Shown here piece after piece: positions 15,781-26,815 of a stretch of DNA of 64,000 nt. Location: positions 310,001 through 374,000 of the forward strand of contig MKWI01000003.1 of NCBI GenBank assembly GCA_001899715.1. Direction: 5' to 3'. The first letter of the stretch is position 1, and every line of letters begins with the position of its first letter. The position numbers were made by a program, and so were the translations under genes. A model generated the notes under the pieces. It made no database searches. It was not told where the DNA came from and saw only the letters and a program-made list of their open reading frames with translations. Source of the stretch: Sphingobium sp. 66-54 (lineage in GTDB: Bacteria; Pseudomonadota; Alphaproteobacteria; Sphingomonadales; Sphingomonadaceae).

Positions 15781-18702
15781 ATGAGTCTCACCACCCTATC
15801 CGTGCGCGGCGCGCGCGAGCACAACCTCAAGGGCATCGACGTCGATCTGCCGCGCGACAGGCTCATCGTCATCACCGGCCTCTCCGGCTCGGGCAAGTCC
15901 AGCCTCGCCTTCGATACCATCTATGCCGAGGGCCAGCGCCGCTACGTGGAGTCGCTCTCCGCTTATGCCCGCCAGTTTCTGGAGATGATGCAGAAGCCGG
16001 ATGTCGAGCATATCGACGGGCTCTCGCCCGCCATTTCCATCGAGCAGAAGACGACCAGCCGCAACCCGCGCTCGACCGTGGCGACCGTCACCGAGATCTA
16101 CGATTATATGCGCCTGCTCTGGGCGCGCGTGGGCATCCCTTACTCGCCCGCCACCGGCCTGCCGATCAGCGCGCAGACGGTCAGCCAGATGGTCGACCGC
16201 GTGCTGGCGCTGCCGGAGGGGACGCGCGCCTATCTGCTCGCTCCGGTCGTGCGCGGCCGCAAGGGCGAGTATCGCAAGGAACTGGCCGAGTGGCAGCGCC
16301 TCGGCTTCACCCGCGTGCGCATCGACGGGGAATTCTACCCCATCGAGGAGGCTCCCGCGCTCGACAAGAAGTACAAGCACGATATCGAGGTGGTGGTGGA
16401 CCGCGTCGTCGTCCGCGCCGACATGGCCCAGCGCCTCGCCGAAAGCTTCGAGACGGCGCTCAAGCTGGCCGACGGCACCGCTTATGTCGATCTGGCGGAC
16501 GGCACCGTGCCCGGCCGCGAGGATGAGGCGCAGGCGGCCGGTGCGATGAAAAACGCCGGCATCCCCGCCAATCGCATCATCTTTTCCGAGAAGTTCGCCT
16601 GCCCGGTCAGCGGCTTCACCATCCCCGAGATCGAGCCGCGCCTGTTCTCCTTCAACGCCCCGCAAGGCGCCTGCCCGGCCTGCGACGGCCTCGGCGAGAA
16701 ATTGCTGTTCGACGAGCAGCTCGTCGTCCCCAACGAGGCGCTCAGCCTCAAGAAGGGCGCCATCGTCCCCTGGGCCAAATCCAACCCGCCCAGCCCTTAT
16801 TATATGCAGGTGCTGGCCAGCCTCGCCCGCGAATTCGGCTTCAGCCTGGAGACGCCCTGGCAGGATCTGCCCGGCGAGGTGCGCCTCATCATCCTGCACG
16901 GCACCGGCGGGCGGCCCGTCACCCTCACCTTCCAGGACGGCCGCAAGACCTATGAGGTCAAGAAGGCGTTCGAGGGGGTCATCGGCAACCTCAACCGCCG
17001 CATGCTCCAGACCGACAGCGCGTGGATGCGCGAGGAGCTGAGCAAATTCCAGACCGCCCAGCCCTGCGAGACCTGCGGCGGCGCGCGCCTCAAGCCGGAG
17101 GCGCTGGCGGTCAAGGTCGCCGGCGATGACATCGCCACGCCCACCCGCATGTCCGTGGTGGCGGCGCTGGCGTGGTTCTCCGCGCTACCGGCCCAGCTCA
17201 CCGATCAGCAGAACCAGATCGCCAAGGCCATCCTCAAGGAGATTATCGAGCGGCTCGGCTTCCTCAACAATGTCGGGCTGGATTATCTCAATCTGGACCG
17301 CACCAGCGGCACCCTCTCGGGCGGAGAGAGCCAGCGCATCCGCCTCGCCAGCCAGATCGGCTCCGGCCTCTCCGGCGTGCTCTACGTGCTGGACGAGCCC
17401 AGCATCGGCCTCCACCAGCGCGACAACGACATGCTGCTGGTTACCCTCAAGCGCCTGCGCGATCTCGGCAACACCGTCATCGTCGTCGAGCATGACGAGG
17501 ACGCGATCCGCGCCGCCGATCATATCGTCGACATGGGGCCGGGCGCCGGCGTCCATGGCGGCCACATCGTCGCGCAGGGCACGCTGGCCGAGGTGATCGC
17601 CACGCCGGACTCGCTCACCGCCGATTATCTCAACGGCACGCGCGAGATCGCCGTGCCCGCCCGCCGCCGCAAGGGTAACGGCAAGGCGCTGACCCTGCGC
17701 AATGCCCGCGCCAACAATCTCAAGGGCGTCACCGCGTCGATCCCGCTCGGCACCTTCACCTGCATCACCGGCGTCTCCGGCTCGGGCAAGTCGAGCCTCA
17801 CCATCGACACCCTCTACGCCGCCGCCGCCCGCGCGCTGAACGGCGCCCGCATCGTCGCCGGCGCGCACGACAAGATCGAGGGGCTCCAGCATCTCGACAA
17901 GGTGATCGACATCGACCAGTCGCCGATCGGCCGCACCCCGCGCTCCAACCCGGCGACCTACACCGGCGCCTTCACCAACATCCGCGACTGGTTCGCCGGC
18001 CTGCCGGAATCGCAGGCGCGCGGCTACAAGCCCGGCCGCTTCTCCTTCAACGTCAAGGGCGGCCGCTGTGAGGCGTGCCAGGGCGACGGCGTCATCAAGA
18101 TCGAGATGCACTTCCTGCCGGACGTCTACGTCACCTGCGAGGAATGCGGCGGCAAGCGCTACAATCGCGAGACGCTGGAGGTGAAGTTCAAGGGCCACAG
18201 CATCGCCGACGTGCTGGACATGACGGTGGAAGACGCGGTCGAGTTCTTCAAGGCCGTCCCGCCAATCCGCGACAAGATGGCGATGCTGGCGGAGGTCGGC
18301 CTCGGCTACGTCAAGGTCGGCCAGCAGGCGACCACCCTCTCGGGCGGCGAGGCGCAGCGCGTCAAGCTCGCCAAGGAGCTGAGCCGGAGAGCGACCGGCA
18401 ACACCCTCTACATTCTCGACGAACCCACCACAGGCCTCCACTTCGAGGATGTCCGCAAACTGCTCGAAGTGCTCCACGCGCTGGTCGAGCACGGCAACAG
18501 CGTGGTGGTGATCGAGCATAATCTCGACGTCATCAAGACCGCCGACCACATCATCGACCTGGGGCCGGAAGGCGGCATCAAGGGCGGCGAGATCATCGCG
18601 GTCGGCACGCCGGAGCAGGTGGTGAAGGAGGAGCGCAGCTATACGGGGCGCTATCTGGCGCCGCTGCTGGGGAAGAAGGCGGTAAGTGAGGCGGCGGAGT
18701 AA
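15781..18702 (+). CDS. uvrA: Excinuclease ABC subunit A
   Basis: UvrA is the damage-recognition ATPase of nucleotide excision repair. The 973-residue protein has two ABC modules. The first has Walker [10 protein letters not shown] near residue 33, signature [12 protein letters not shown] and Walker [10 protein letters not shown]. The second has Walker [10 protein letters not shown], signature [12 protein letters not shown] and Walker [10 protein letters not shown]. Zinc-module cysteines are visible ([16 protein letters not shown] and CEECGGKR). The start ATG 15781 gives the family's usual N-terminus ([15 protein letters not shown]). The frame is open upstream to 15538, but that part would cover the LexA box and overlap the divergent gene. 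Confidence 0.97.
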   Translation: MSLTTLSVRGAREHNLKGIDVDLPRDRLIVITGLSGSGKSSLAFDTIYAEGQRRYVESLSAYARQFLEMMQKPDVEHIDGLSPAISIEQKTTSRNPRSTVATVTEIYDYMRLLWARVGIPYSPATGLPISAQTVSQMVDRVLALPEGTRAYLLAPVVRGRKGEYRKELAEWQRLGFTRVRIDGEFYPIEEAPALDKKYKHDIEVVVDRVVVRADMAQRLAESFETALKLADGTAYVDLADGTVPGREDEAQAAGAMKNAGIPANRIIFSEKFACPVSGFTIPEIEPRLFSFNAPQGACPACDGLGEKLLFDEQLVVPNEALSLKKGAIVPWAKSNPPSPYYMQVLASLAREFGFSLETPWQDLPGEVRLIILHGTGGRPVTLTFQDGRKTYEVKKAFEGVIGNLNRRMLQTDSAWMREELSKFQTAQPCETCGGARLKPEALAVKVAGDDIATPTRMSVVAALAWFSALPAQLTDQQNQIAKAILKEIIERLGFLNNVGLDYLNLDRTSGTLSGGESQRIRLASQIGSGLSGVLYVLDEPSIGLHQRDNDMLLVTLKRLRDLGNTVIVVEHDEDAIRAADHIVDMGPGAGVHGGHIVAQGTLAEVIATPDSLTADYLNGTREIAVPARRRKGNGKALTLRNARANNLKGVTASIPLGTFTCITGVSGSGKSSLTIDTLYAAAARALNGARIVAGAHDKIEGLQHLDKVIDIDQSPIGRTPRSNPATYTGAFTNIRDWFAGLPESQARGYKPGRFSFNVKGGRCEACQGDGVIKIEMHFLPDVYVTCEECGGKRYNRETLEVKFKGHSIADVLDMTVEDAVEFFKAVPPIRDKMAMLAEVGLGYVKVGQQATTLSGGEAQRVKLAKELSRRATGNTLYILDEPTTGLHFEDVRKLLEVLHALVEHGNSVVVIEHNLDVIKTADHIIDLGPEGGIKGGEIIAVGTPEQVVKEERSYTGRYLAPLLGKKAVSEAAE

Positions 18703-18708
18703 GTTTTA

Positions 18709-19332
18709 TTAAGCCGCCTTTGAACTAACCTCAACCCAAATTGAATTTATTTGCGAAATATCCGCATTCAATAGACTAGCCGATTGGTTAGTAATATTCT
18801 CTTCCCCGAAAATTTCAAGATTTCTGAGATTCAAGATCTGAAATTTGGCTCTCTCAAATGCACCCTTTGCGAGTTCTCCGCGTAGCATATGCAGACCCAT
18901 ACCCGCTATTTGCTTAGTAATCTTAGGTGCCTTCACAGCCCATAAGCAGGTTACGTAAAGTTCGCCATCTTCCAAGTAAGCGAGCTCAGGCAAAAGTCGG
19001 ATACCAAACACCATGGTAGGCAGCTTATAAACGCCTTCCGGTCGATCTGGTTGCGCTACGGCATTGGACAGTGAAGACCACCAATTAACAAACTGATTAA
19101 CCATGTTGATATTGTGGCTTCTTTCAGACTCTCTTTTAATATTAGATAGCTGAGAAATTATCTCGTCTGAACCAACTTCACCTCGGGCAACTTCACGGGC
19201 AGCTAGCTTCATACGTTTGTAGAAATCGTACCCACCTTCTCCGTTGTGCATTCGACTTAGCGCGCCAAGTTTACCTTGTGTGGTAGGCATTGCTGCAATT
19301 TTTAGAAAAGTTGTTAGAGACAAGTCTTTCAT
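18709..19332 (-). CDS. Low-GC hypothetical protein, likely horizontally acquired
   Basis: The 207-residue product (MKDLSLTTFLKIAAMPTTQG...) has no signal peptide and no membrane segment. It is mixed helical with a hydrophobic core segment around 118-150 (ELAYLEDGELYVTCLW). I do not recognise a family. Its base composition is far below its surroundings; for example 18721-18780 has 21 G/C in 60. It ends only 6 bp from the uvrA stop, convergent. The low GC, isolation and AT-rich codons mark it as foreign DNA inserted next to uvrA. No integrase, direct repeat or tRNA is visible at its edges. Roles in defence or phage biology are possible but unsupported. Confidence 0.65.
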   Translation of the reverse strand: MKDLSLTTFLKIAAMPTTQGKLGALSRMHNGEGGYDFYKRMKLAAREVARGEVGSDEIISQLSNIKRESERSHNINMVNQFVNWWSSLSNAVAQPDRPEGVYKLPTMVFGIRLLPELAYLEDGELYVTCLWAVKAPKITKQIAGMGLHMLRGELAKGAFERAKFQILNLRNLEIFGEENITNQSASLLNADISQINSIWVEVSSKAA

Positions 19333-19452
19333 CGTTTGATCTTATTAACTTCCGAGTAGCATAAATGCAACCATTACATGACCGATATTCCCTGTCCTAC
19401 ACCCCCCAATCCATCATAAGTGGACCGTCCCCCTTCCCCTCAGGAGGACGCC

Positions 19453-20247
19453 ATGACCAAGCACACCCCCATCTCCCCCGATACCGCTCCCGCCGAGCAC
19501 CCCACCCTCCCCGACCATGCTCTCGTCCCCGTCGCCCCGCGCCATGACGGGTGGACGCCGCAGCGCCAGCGCGCCTTTCTTGAGGCGCTGGCCGATAGCG
19601 GCAGCGTAGAGGAGGCCGCGCGGGCGGTCGGCATGAGCGCGCGCAGTGCCTATCGGCTGCGCGGCCGCTCCGATGCGCGCGCCTTCACCGCCGCGTGGAA
19701 CGCCGCGCTGGAGCGTGCGATCCAGCAGTTGCTCCCCACCGCGATCGACCGCGCGCTGAACGGCACCGCGCGCCAGCGCTGGTATCATGGCGAGATGATC
19801 GCGGAGGAGCGCGTCCACTCGGATCGCCTGCTCGTCTGGCTGCTGGAGAAGGGCGAGAAGATGTTGGCGGGCGGCGATATGCGCCATAAAATCAGCGGCA
19901 ACTGGGATACGGTGATGGGCGCGCTGGAAGCCGGCGAGAACGATCCGCCGCTTCTGCGCAATCACCTGGAATATGGCGCATGGCGGGATCCGATGGGCGA
20001 ATGGGTCACGAATTGCCCGCCACCGCCGAATTTCGATGGCGACGAGTCCGGCAGGCTCGGCAGCGACAGTTACGAGCGCACGCTGATGCCGGAGGAGGAG
20101 CGCGGCCTTACGCGCCGCCTCGCCCTGATCGCGGAATCGGACGAGGCCGTCCGCCGCCGCTTCTTTGGCCTGGGCCCCGAGCCGGGCAGAAAAAAATTGG
20201 TGCCACCCCGCGACTTTCGTGACTTTCGAAAGAAAATGTCTCGATGA
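19453..20247 (+). CDS. Hypothetical protein with terminase-small-subunit-like HTH
   Basis: This 264-residue protein has an N-terminal helix-turn-helix at about 35-70 (WTPQRQRAFLEALADSGSVEEAARAVGMSARSAYRLR, split here: residues 35-50 and 51-71). It resembles the DNA-binding helices of phage terminase small subunits and homeodomain-like repressors. The remaining two thirds is charged and unrecognised, ending in an Arg/Lys-rich tail. Similar proteins are common in sphingomonads without a known role. The ATG 19453 follows a strong AGGAGG at 19442-19447. The 321-bp gap after it has no supported gene. Confidence 0.6.
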   Translation: MTKHTPISPDTAPAEHPTLPDHALVPVAPRHDGWTPQRQRAFLEALADSGSVEEAARAVGMSARSAYRLRGRSDARAFTAAWNAALERAIQQLLPTAIDRALNGTARQRWYHGEMIAEERVHSDRLLVWLLEKGEKMLAGGDMRHKISGNWDTVMGALEAGENDPPLLRNHLEYGAWRDPMGEWVTNCPPPPNFDGDESGRLGSDSYERTLMPEEERGLTRRLALIAESDEAVRRRFFGLGPEPGRKKLVPPRDFRDFRKKMSR

Positions 20248-20568
20248 CGACACAATCTGACACCTCCGCCCGACCGCTCCCGCCTCGCGCCGTGATCGGA
20301 GCGCACCCCCTCATGGCAAAGGGAGCGGCCCCCTCCATCATGACAAGCGGACTGGCTGGCCGGCCCGTCGAGCGGCGCATCCCATCCATGCTCCACCAGC
20401 CGCACCATCCTGAAGCGTCCGCCTGTTCCGAAAGCGCCCCACGGCCACGGCACGCCCGGCGAGCGAACGGCGGCAATCCCGCCCCTTCTCCCGTCACCAT
20501 CCGGCCCCATATGCGTTGTGCAAGCGGCGGCAGCGGAGCCTCCCGCCCCGCCTTACAGGAGGATCACG
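20248..20568. other. 321-bp gap with no supported gene
   Basis: A short open frame (20244-20576) overlaps both flanking genes, has no ribosome-binding site of its own and a Pro/Arg/Ser-rich translation, so it is not called. No clear terminator or promoter elements were found. The 3' edge carries the AGGAGG of the OsmC gene (20557-20562). Confidence 0.5.
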
Positions 20569-20994
20569 ATGGTTAAGCGCAGCGCATCCGCCCGTTATGA
20601 CGGGCTCGGCAAGGCCGGCAAGGGCCATGTCTCCACCCAGTCCGGCGTGCTGTCGGACAATCCCTATGGCTTCAACACGCGGTTCGAGAACGAGCCCGGC
20701 ACCAACCCGGAGGAGCTGATCGCGGCCGCTCATGCGAGCTGCTTCACCATGGCGCTCTCCTTCGCGCTCGCCGCGGCGGGCTATGAGGACGGCCGGCTGG
20801 AGACGGACGCGGTGGTCACGCTGGAGCAGGACGGCGAGGGCTTCACCGTCACCCGCTCGGACCTGACGCTGTCCGCCAGCGTGCCCGGCATCGGCGCGGA
20901 CGAGTTCGCCAGGATCGCGGCGGGCGCCAAGGCCAACTGCCCCATCTCCAAGCTGCTCAAGGCGGAGATCACGCTGGACTATACGCTGGGTTGA
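20569..20994 (+). CDS. OsmC-family peroxiredoxin-like hydroperoxide reductase
   Basis: This 141-residue protein has both redox cysteines of the OsmC/Ohr family: Cys58 in AAHASCFTMAL and Cys124 in AKANCPISKLL. OsmC proteins reduce organic hydroperoxides using lipoyl or thiol donors. The motif spacing and the opening VKRSASARYDG fit the OsmC branch rather than Ohr. Start ATG 20569 has AGGAGG at 20557-20562. It is a monocistronic gene with no adjacent MarR-type OhrR regulator. Induction by osmotic or general stress is usual for the family but not visible here. Confidence 0.9.
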   Translation: MVKRSASARYDGLGKAGKGHVSTQSGVLSDNPYGFNTRFENEPGTNPEELIAAAHASCFTMALSFALAAAGYEDGRLETDAVVTLEQDGEGFTVTRSDLTLSASVPGIGADEFARIAAGAKANCPISKLLKAEITLDYTLG

Positions 20995-21492
20995 GGGACG
21001 CTGCGGGGAGCGGACGGAATGGAGCCATCCGCGCGGAGACGGCAGCCTGCGCCCCGCGCGCGCCAGATGGGGGAGACCGCTCCGCCACGGTCGCGCCATC
21101 TCGGACGGAGGGTGGCTCGCCGCAGCGCGCGACCCCGGAGTGAGGTGCTCGCCCTCACGGACGCCCTTCGCGCACCGCCGAGGGATCGCCGGCACGGCAG
21201 ACCGGAACGCCGCGCGACGCCCATGCCGGTCATGCCACCGCCCTCTCCGGCGCGCTCATGTCGGGCCAGCCCCATGCCGGGCGCCGGAGCGCTTCGAACG
21301 GGAGCGGGCCCGCTGACCATGCCCCGGTCCTCGCCGTCCCCCCGATCGCTCCGCCCGCGCATCGCAATCTAATCGCTCCGGCAGCCCTGCCCGCCGCGCC
21401 GCACGGAACCGCAAGTCTCACCGGGCGTTGAACCCAGGGAAGGGCGCGGTTCCACGCGGACCATGTCCGCCCGTCAACAGAAAGGCACCGCC
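20995..21492. other. 498-bp gap with no supported gene
   Basis: Open frames here on both strands are Arg/Ala/Pro-rich with no ribosome-binding site. No strong hairpin with a T-run and no repeat was seen. It may hold the promoter of the glycine-zipper gene at 21493. Confidence 0.45.
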
Positions 21493-21840
21493 ATGCGCAA
21501 GACCCTCGCCATCGCCCTCGCCGCCGCCACGGCCGGGGTGCCGCTCACTGCCTGCTCGGACCTCGGCCTGGGCAATGACGGGCCCCGCTACGACCGCACC
21601 CGCGGCGATCGCGGCTACTATCTGGGCGACAACGACCCCATCTACCGCGACGCGGACGGCCGCTATTACTGCAAGCGGCGGGACGGCACGCGCGGCGCCA
21701 TCGTCGGCGGTCTGGCCGGCGGCGTCCTCGGCAACATCATCGCCCCCAACGGCAGCAAGACGCTCGGCACCGTCCTCGGCGCGGCCGGCGGCGCGCTCGC
21801 GGGGCGGCAGATCGACCGGGGCAACATCCGCTGCGAGTAA
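21493..21840 (+). CDS. Glycine-zipper lipoprotein (2TM/Rickettsia 17-kDa-like)
   Basis: This 115-residue protein has a lipoprotein signal with lipobox LTAC (Cys near residue 21). A Tyr/Asp/Arg-rich segment follows (about 30-62). The C-terminal glycine zipper (GAIVGGLAGGVLGNIIA and LGAAGGALAGRQID) is typical of small outer-membrane lipoproteins of the 17-kDa antigen type. Such proteins help envelope integrity. Start ATG 21493 begins the signal peptide. It probably forms a pair with the small protein at 21876. Confidence 0.85.
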   Translation: MRKTLAIALAAATAGVPLTACSDLGLGNDGPRYDRTRGDRGYYLGDNDPIYRDADGRYYCKRRDGTRGAIVGGLAGGVLGNIIAPNGSKTLGTVLGAAGGALAGRQIDRGNIRCE

Positions 21841-21875
21841 GCTCCGCCCAGCACCACCATCAGCAGGAGAACGAC

Positions 21876-22154
21876 ATGCTCAGGACCCTTATCGTCGGCG
21901 CCATCGCGGCCATCGCCGGCACCAGGCTCAAGAAAGCCTATGACGCGGGCAAGCTCGATCCGTTGATCGACCGCACCAGGACCGCATTCGAGGATGCGCG
22001 CCGCCGCACGGCGGATCGCGGTCTCACGCCGCGCTCGCCCGCGCCGCCGCCAACCGCCTCCCGGCGCGCCCGCCCCAGCCCGCCGGACAGCCCCTCCCGG
22101 CCCGCCAAGGCGGCGCCATGGCCGGTCGACCCGCAGGCCATCACGCCGGGCTGA
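21876..22154 (+). CDS. Small hypothetical protein with N-terminal hydrophobic segment
   Basis: The 92-residue product opens with a hydrophobic stretch (MLRTLIVGAIAAIAG) that could be a membrane anchor or uncleaved signal. A charged helix (about 17-45) and a Pro/Ala/Ser-rich, probably disordered tail follow. I recognise no family. The start has AGGAGA 8 bp upstream, and it lies 35 bp after the glycine-zipper lipoprotein, consistent with one transcript. Confidence 0.55.
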   Translation: MLRTLIVGAIAAIAGTRLKKAYDAGKLDPLIDRTRTAFEDARRRTADRGLTPRSPAPPPTASRRARPSPPDSPSRPAKAAPWPVDPQAITPG

Positions 22155-22310
22155 GCCGGTGGCGGCGCGTGCCGCCGAGTGCGGATCGCCAGTCAGGAGA
22201 TGGCAAGCGGTGGACACCCGCGACCTAGCGCAACGGACGATAGCACCGTGAGCACTGGAAGCGCGGATAGCCGCCATTTGCAGCCCACCCGACCTGAATG
22301 GCATTCCGCC

Positions 22311-22736
22311 CTAGCGCCGCTCGATCAGCCGCGTGAGCAGATGCGCGCGCTGGCGGTGGGCCTCCTCGGCCGCGACCGTCACATCGCCGTTGCAGTCCTT
22401 CTCCATGAGGTCGCGGATGACGCCGATCTCCACGTCGGTGAGATGCTCGATGCCGATGAAGTCGTTGCGCGCCGCCTCCACCGCGCGGATCAGCTCGTCC
22501 AGCTTCACCTGCATCGCGCTGGCATCGCGGTTCTGGGCATTCTGGATGAGGAACACCATGAGGAAGGTGACGATGGTCGTGCCGGTATTGATGACGAGCT
22601 GCCACGTGTCCGACCAGCCGAACAGCGGGCCGCTCACCAGCCAGACGAGCACGGTCGCCGCCGCCAGCACGAAAGCGCTGGGCTGGCCGGCCCACGTCGC
22701 CATGCGGCTCGCGATGCGGGAGAAAAGATGATCCAT
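22311..22736 (-). CDS. Low-affinity iron permease-family membrane protein
   Basis: This 141-residue protein has two transmembrane helices (about 19-37 and 46-64) around the family motif GTTIVTFLMVFLIQNAQNRD. A cytoplasmic charged helix (KLDELIRAVEAARNDFIGIE) follows. That is the pattern of the bacterial 'low affinity iron permease' family, named for similarity to yeast Fet4. A transport function in bacteria is not well proven. It stands between small stress or envelope genes and is transcribed with the dodecin gene direction (minus), 109 bp downstream of it. Confidence 0.82.
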   Translation of the reverse strand: MDHLFSRIASRMATWAGQPSAFVLAAATVLVWLVSGPLFGWSDTWQLVINTGTTIVTFLMVFLIQNAQNRDASAMQVKLDELIRAVEAARNDFIGIEHLTDVEIGVIRDLMEKDCNGDVTVAAEEAHRQRAHLLTRLIERR

Positions 22737-22844
22737 GGCTACACGCCTCCGCCGGGTGCAGCCGCCTCATCGCGCGGCGCTACGCGGCGCCCCAGCGATG
22801 CGACGTCCGGCCCGCGCCGTCAATCGGTGCCCGAACGGCAGGTC

Positions 22845-23051
22845 TCAGTCGGTGAGCACGAAGGTAATCTTGAGCACCACCCGCCACTCGGCAATGCCGC
22901 CGTCCTTCACGGTGGCCTTGATGTCCTTCACCCAGACGCCCTCGACATTGTCGAGCGTCTTGTTGGCGCGCGCGACACCCTGCTTGACCGCATCCTCGAT
23001 GCTGACGGTGGACGACGCGATGATCTCCGTAACGCGAGCGACTGCACTCAT
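22845..23051 (-). CDS. Dodecin (flavin-binding protein)
   Basis: This 68-residue protein matches dodecins: the opening VARVTEIIASS, the conserved Trp in GVWVKDIKA that stacks on flavin, and the closing strand EWRVVLKITFVL. Dodecins assemble into hollow dodecamers that store or buffer riboflavin, FMN or FAD. The ATG 23051 was chosen because GAGAGGAG lies just upstream and the length equals the family norm. An upstream in-frame extension to 23096 is not needed. Confidence 0.92.
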   Translation of the reverse strand: MSAVARVTEIIASSTVSIEDAVKQGVARANKTLDNVEGVWVKDIKATVKDGGIAEWRVVLKITFVLTD

Positions 23052-23185
23052 GACGATGCTCCTCTCGATACCCATGGGCCGGCGCGTTGCCGACACCGCC
23101 AGCCTAGCGCTTTCCCGTTCATGCGCCAGTCACGCCGCGTCGGCATGTCTGGCCGCGTCCCCCATCTACCGCTAATAAGGCACGT

Positions 23186-23527
23186 ATGACAGCATCACCC
23201 CTCTGGCGGCCCGCCATCCGAGTCGCCGCCCTCGCCCTCCCTGCCCTGTTTCTCATCTCCGGCTGCACCTCGCCGGAGGCACGGCTGCGCACCGGCCTCA
23301 TGAACGCGGGCCTCAGCGCGTCCATGGCGCATTGCATGGCTGGCACGATGGTCGATCGGCTCAGCACCAACCAGCTCATGAAGCTGAACTCGTTGAGCAA
23401 GGCGGGCCGGATGGACCTGCGCGACACCACCTATGAGGAGCTGCTCCACCGCGTCCGCGCCCTGCGCGATCCCGAGATCCTCTCGGTGACGACACGGGCG
23501 GCGGTGGCCTGCGCGCTGACCGGCTGA
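23186..23527 (+). CDS. Small hypothetical lipoprotein
   Basis: The 113-residue product has a lipoprotein signal with lipobox LISGC (Cys near residue 27). A helical domain with two further Cys (in AHCMAG and VACALTG) follows and could be disulfide-bonded in the periplasm. No family is recognised. It precedes sucC by 95 bp on the same strand but is probably a separate unit. Confidence 0.65.
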   Translation: MTASPLWRPAIRVAALALPALFLISGCTSPEARLRTGLMNAGLSASMAHCMAGTMVDRLSTNQLMKLNSLSKAGRMDLRDTTYEELLHRVRALRDPEILSVTTRAAVACALTG

Positions 23528-23621
23528 CCGCACCACTTCGCAACTTTGCAACCCGCCGCGCGGCCCAATCGGCTATGGCGCGGCGCAACACGTCGCTCGT
23601 CACGAAAGGCTCGGGTCTCCC

Positions 23622-24818
<1,197 letters not shown>

Positions 24819-24828
24819 TGACCATAGC

Positions 24829-24855
24829 GGGCGGCTGCGGCGACCGCCGCCGCCC
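24829..24855 (+). terminator. Hairpin downstream of sucC, possible terminator
   Basis: A 12-bp stem (24829-24840 with 24844-24855, one mismatch) closes a 3-base loop 10 bp after the sucC stop. There is no T-run, so it may terminate weakly or act as a 3' RNA-stabilising structure. It separates sucC from etfBA. Confidence 0.45.
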
Positions 24856-24998
24856 GTAGCTCGGAGAGGCGCTTCAAGCCCGGCCGGCCGTGCGCGCACC
24901 GTCGGGCATAAATCGCCGGATCCGCGAAAAGTCCTTCCGTGCTTTGACGTTAACGCGAACGTAAAGTATCAACCCACCCGGCAAGCAGGAGAGCGCCG

Positions 24999-25748
24999 AT
25001 GAAGATCCTCGTCCCCGTGAAGCGGGTGCTCGATTACAATTTGAAGCCGCGCGTGAAGGCCGACGGCAGCGGGGTCGACCTCGCCAACGTCAAGCAGAGT
25101 ATGAACCCGTTCGACGAGATCGCGGTGGAGGAAGCCATCCGTCTCAAGGAAAAGGGCGTAGCGACCGAGATCGTCGCGGTGTCGATCGGCGAAGCCAAGG
25201 CACAGGACACGCTGCGCACCGCGTTGGCGATGGGCGCCGACCGCGCGATCCTGATCGTGCATGACGGCGTGGCCGAGCCGCTCGCCATCGCCAAGCTCCT
25301 CAAAGCCGTTGCGGACGAAGAGCAGCCGGGCCTCGTCATCCTCGGCAAGCAGGCTATCGACGACGACAGCAACCAGACCGGCCAGATGCTCGCCGCGCTG
25401 CTCGGCTGGGCGCAGGGCACCTTCGCCAGCAAGGTCGAAGTGGCGGGCGATACCGTCAACGTCACCCGCGAGGTCGACGGTGGGCTGGAGACGGTCGCGC
25501 TCAAGGTCCCCGCGATCGTGACCACGGACCTGCGCCTCAACGAGCCGCGCTACGCCTCGCTCCCCAACATCATGAAGGCCAAGTCCAAGCCGCTCGCGCA
25601 GAAGACCCCCGCCGACTACGGTGTCGACATGGCTCCACGTCTCGAAACGCTCGCCGTCACTGAGCCGCCCAAGCGGCAGGCGGGCATCAAGGTCGCCAGC
25701 GTCGATGAGCTGGTGGAGAAACTCAAGGCGCTGGGAGTTGCGGCATGA
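24999..25748 (+). CDS. etfB: Electron transfer flavoprotein, beta subunit
   Basis: EtfB (249 residues) binds AMP in the ETF heterodimer, which passes electrons from acyl-CoA and other dehydrogenases to ETF-quinone oxidoreductase. Typical blocks include [14 protein letters not shown], the adenine-binding region around [15 protein letters not shown], and the signature [12 protein letters not shown]. The stop overlaps the etfA start as ATGA (25745-25748), so the two are translationally coupled. The start has GGAGAG upstream. Confidence 0.96.
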   Translation: MKILVPVKRVLDYNLKPRVKADGSGVDLANVKQSMNPFDEIAVEEAIRLKEKGVATEIVAVSIGEAKAQDTLRTALAMGADRAILIVHDGVAEPLAIAKLLKAVADEEQPGLVILGKQAIDDDSNQTGQMLAALLGWAQGTFASKVEVAGDTVNVTREVDGGLETVALKVPAIVTTDLRLNEPRYASLPNIMKAKSKPLAQKTPADYGVDMAPRLETLAVTEPPKRQAGIKVASVDELVEKLKALGVAA

Positions 25749-26674
25749 AAACGCTGGTTCTGGTCGAGCATGACAATGCGAGCGTCAAGGACGCAACCCT
25801 TCACACCGTGACCGCCGCCACCAAGCTCGGCGAGGTCCATCTGCTGGTCGCCGGCGCCGGCTGCACGGCGGTTGCGGACGAAGCCGCGAAGATCGCCGGC
25901 GTCGCCAAGGTTCACCTCGCCGACGATCCGGCGCTGGCCAACCAGTTGCCCGAGAATATCGCGCCGCTGGTCGTCACGTTGATGGCCGGCCACGATGCTT
26001 TCCTCGCCAGCGCCACCACGACCGGCAAGAACATTGCTCCACGGGTTGCCGCGTTGCTCGATGTGATGCAGGTGAGCGACATCATCGCGGTCGACGGGCC
26101 GGACACGTTCACCCGGCCGATCTATGCCGGCAACGCTATCGCCAGGGTCAAGACCTCGGACAAGAAGCTTGTCATCACCGTGCGCGGCACCGCCTTCGGC
26201 AAGGCGGCCAGGGACGGCGGATCGGCGGCGGTCGAGGCCGTCTCCGGTAGCGCCAACAGCGGCCTCGCCAGCTTCGTCTCCGCCGAGATCGCCAGTTCCG
26301 AGCGGCCAGAGTTGACCAGCGCCAAGGTCATCGTCTCGGGGGGCCGGGGTCTGGGCAGCGGCGAGAACTACCACAAGCTGATCGACCCGCTCGCCGACAA
26401 GCTTGGCGCCGCCGTGGGTGCGTCGCGCGCGGCGGTGGATGCGGGCTATGTGCCCAACGATTATCAGGTCGGTCAGACCGGCAAGATCGTCGCGCCGGAC
26501 GTCTATATCGCCATCGGTATCTCGGGCGCCATCCAGCATCTTGCCGGCATGAAGGACAGCAAGACCATCATCGCCATCAACAAAGACGAGGACGCGCCGA
26601 TCTTCCAGATCGCCGACATCGGCCTCGTCGCCGATCTGTTCCAGGCCGTGCCGGAGCTGACCGAGAAGCTCTGA
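25745..26674 (+). CDS. etfA: Electron transfer flavoprotein, alpha subunit
   Basis: EtfA (309 residues) carries the FAD of the ETF dimer. The C-terminal FAD-binding domain is clear: [12 protein letters not shown], then [32 protein letters not shown], and [15 protein letters not shown]. It shares a 4-bp ATGA overlap with etfB. The ETF-quinone oxidoreductase gene is not in the window. Confidence 0.96.
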   Translation: MKTLVLVEHDNASVKDATLHTVTAATKLGEVHLLVAGAGCTAVADEAAKIAGVAKVHLADDPALANQLPENIAPLVVTLMAGHDAFLASATTTGKNIAPRVAALLDVMQVSDIIAVDGPDTFTRPIYAGNAIARVKTSDKKLVITVRGTAFGKAARDGGSAAVEAVSGSANSGLASFVSAEIASSERPELTSAKVIVSGGRGLGSGENYHKLIDPLADKLGAAVGASRAAVDAGYVPNDYQVGQTGKIVAPDVYIAIGISGAIQHLAGMKDSKTIIAINKDEDAPIFQIADIGLVADLFQAVPELTEKL

Positions 26675-26815
26675 GGCTCGGCGGGGCGCTTCGGGTGTTG
26701 GCTCGAACTGCATTGCCAAGGCGGTCATGGCAGGACACACTTGCCGGGTGTGAGGGCGCGGACCGTTCCGCGCGCCACGCCCGGCATTGGCCAACCGGAA
26801 CGGGAGCGTAGACGG

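Noticed and set aside
17185..18549. Long minus-strand frame opposite uvrA
   Set aside because: Mirror of the uvrA reading frame, with Asp/Val/His-rich composition and no family features.
20244..20576. 110-residue frame between the HTH protein and osmC-type gene
   Set aside because: Overlaps both neighbours, weak start, Pro/Arg/Ser-rich sequence.
21019..21372. 117-residue frame before the glycine-zipper lipoprotein
   Set aside because: Almost entirely Arg/Pro/Ala; no ribosome-binding site.
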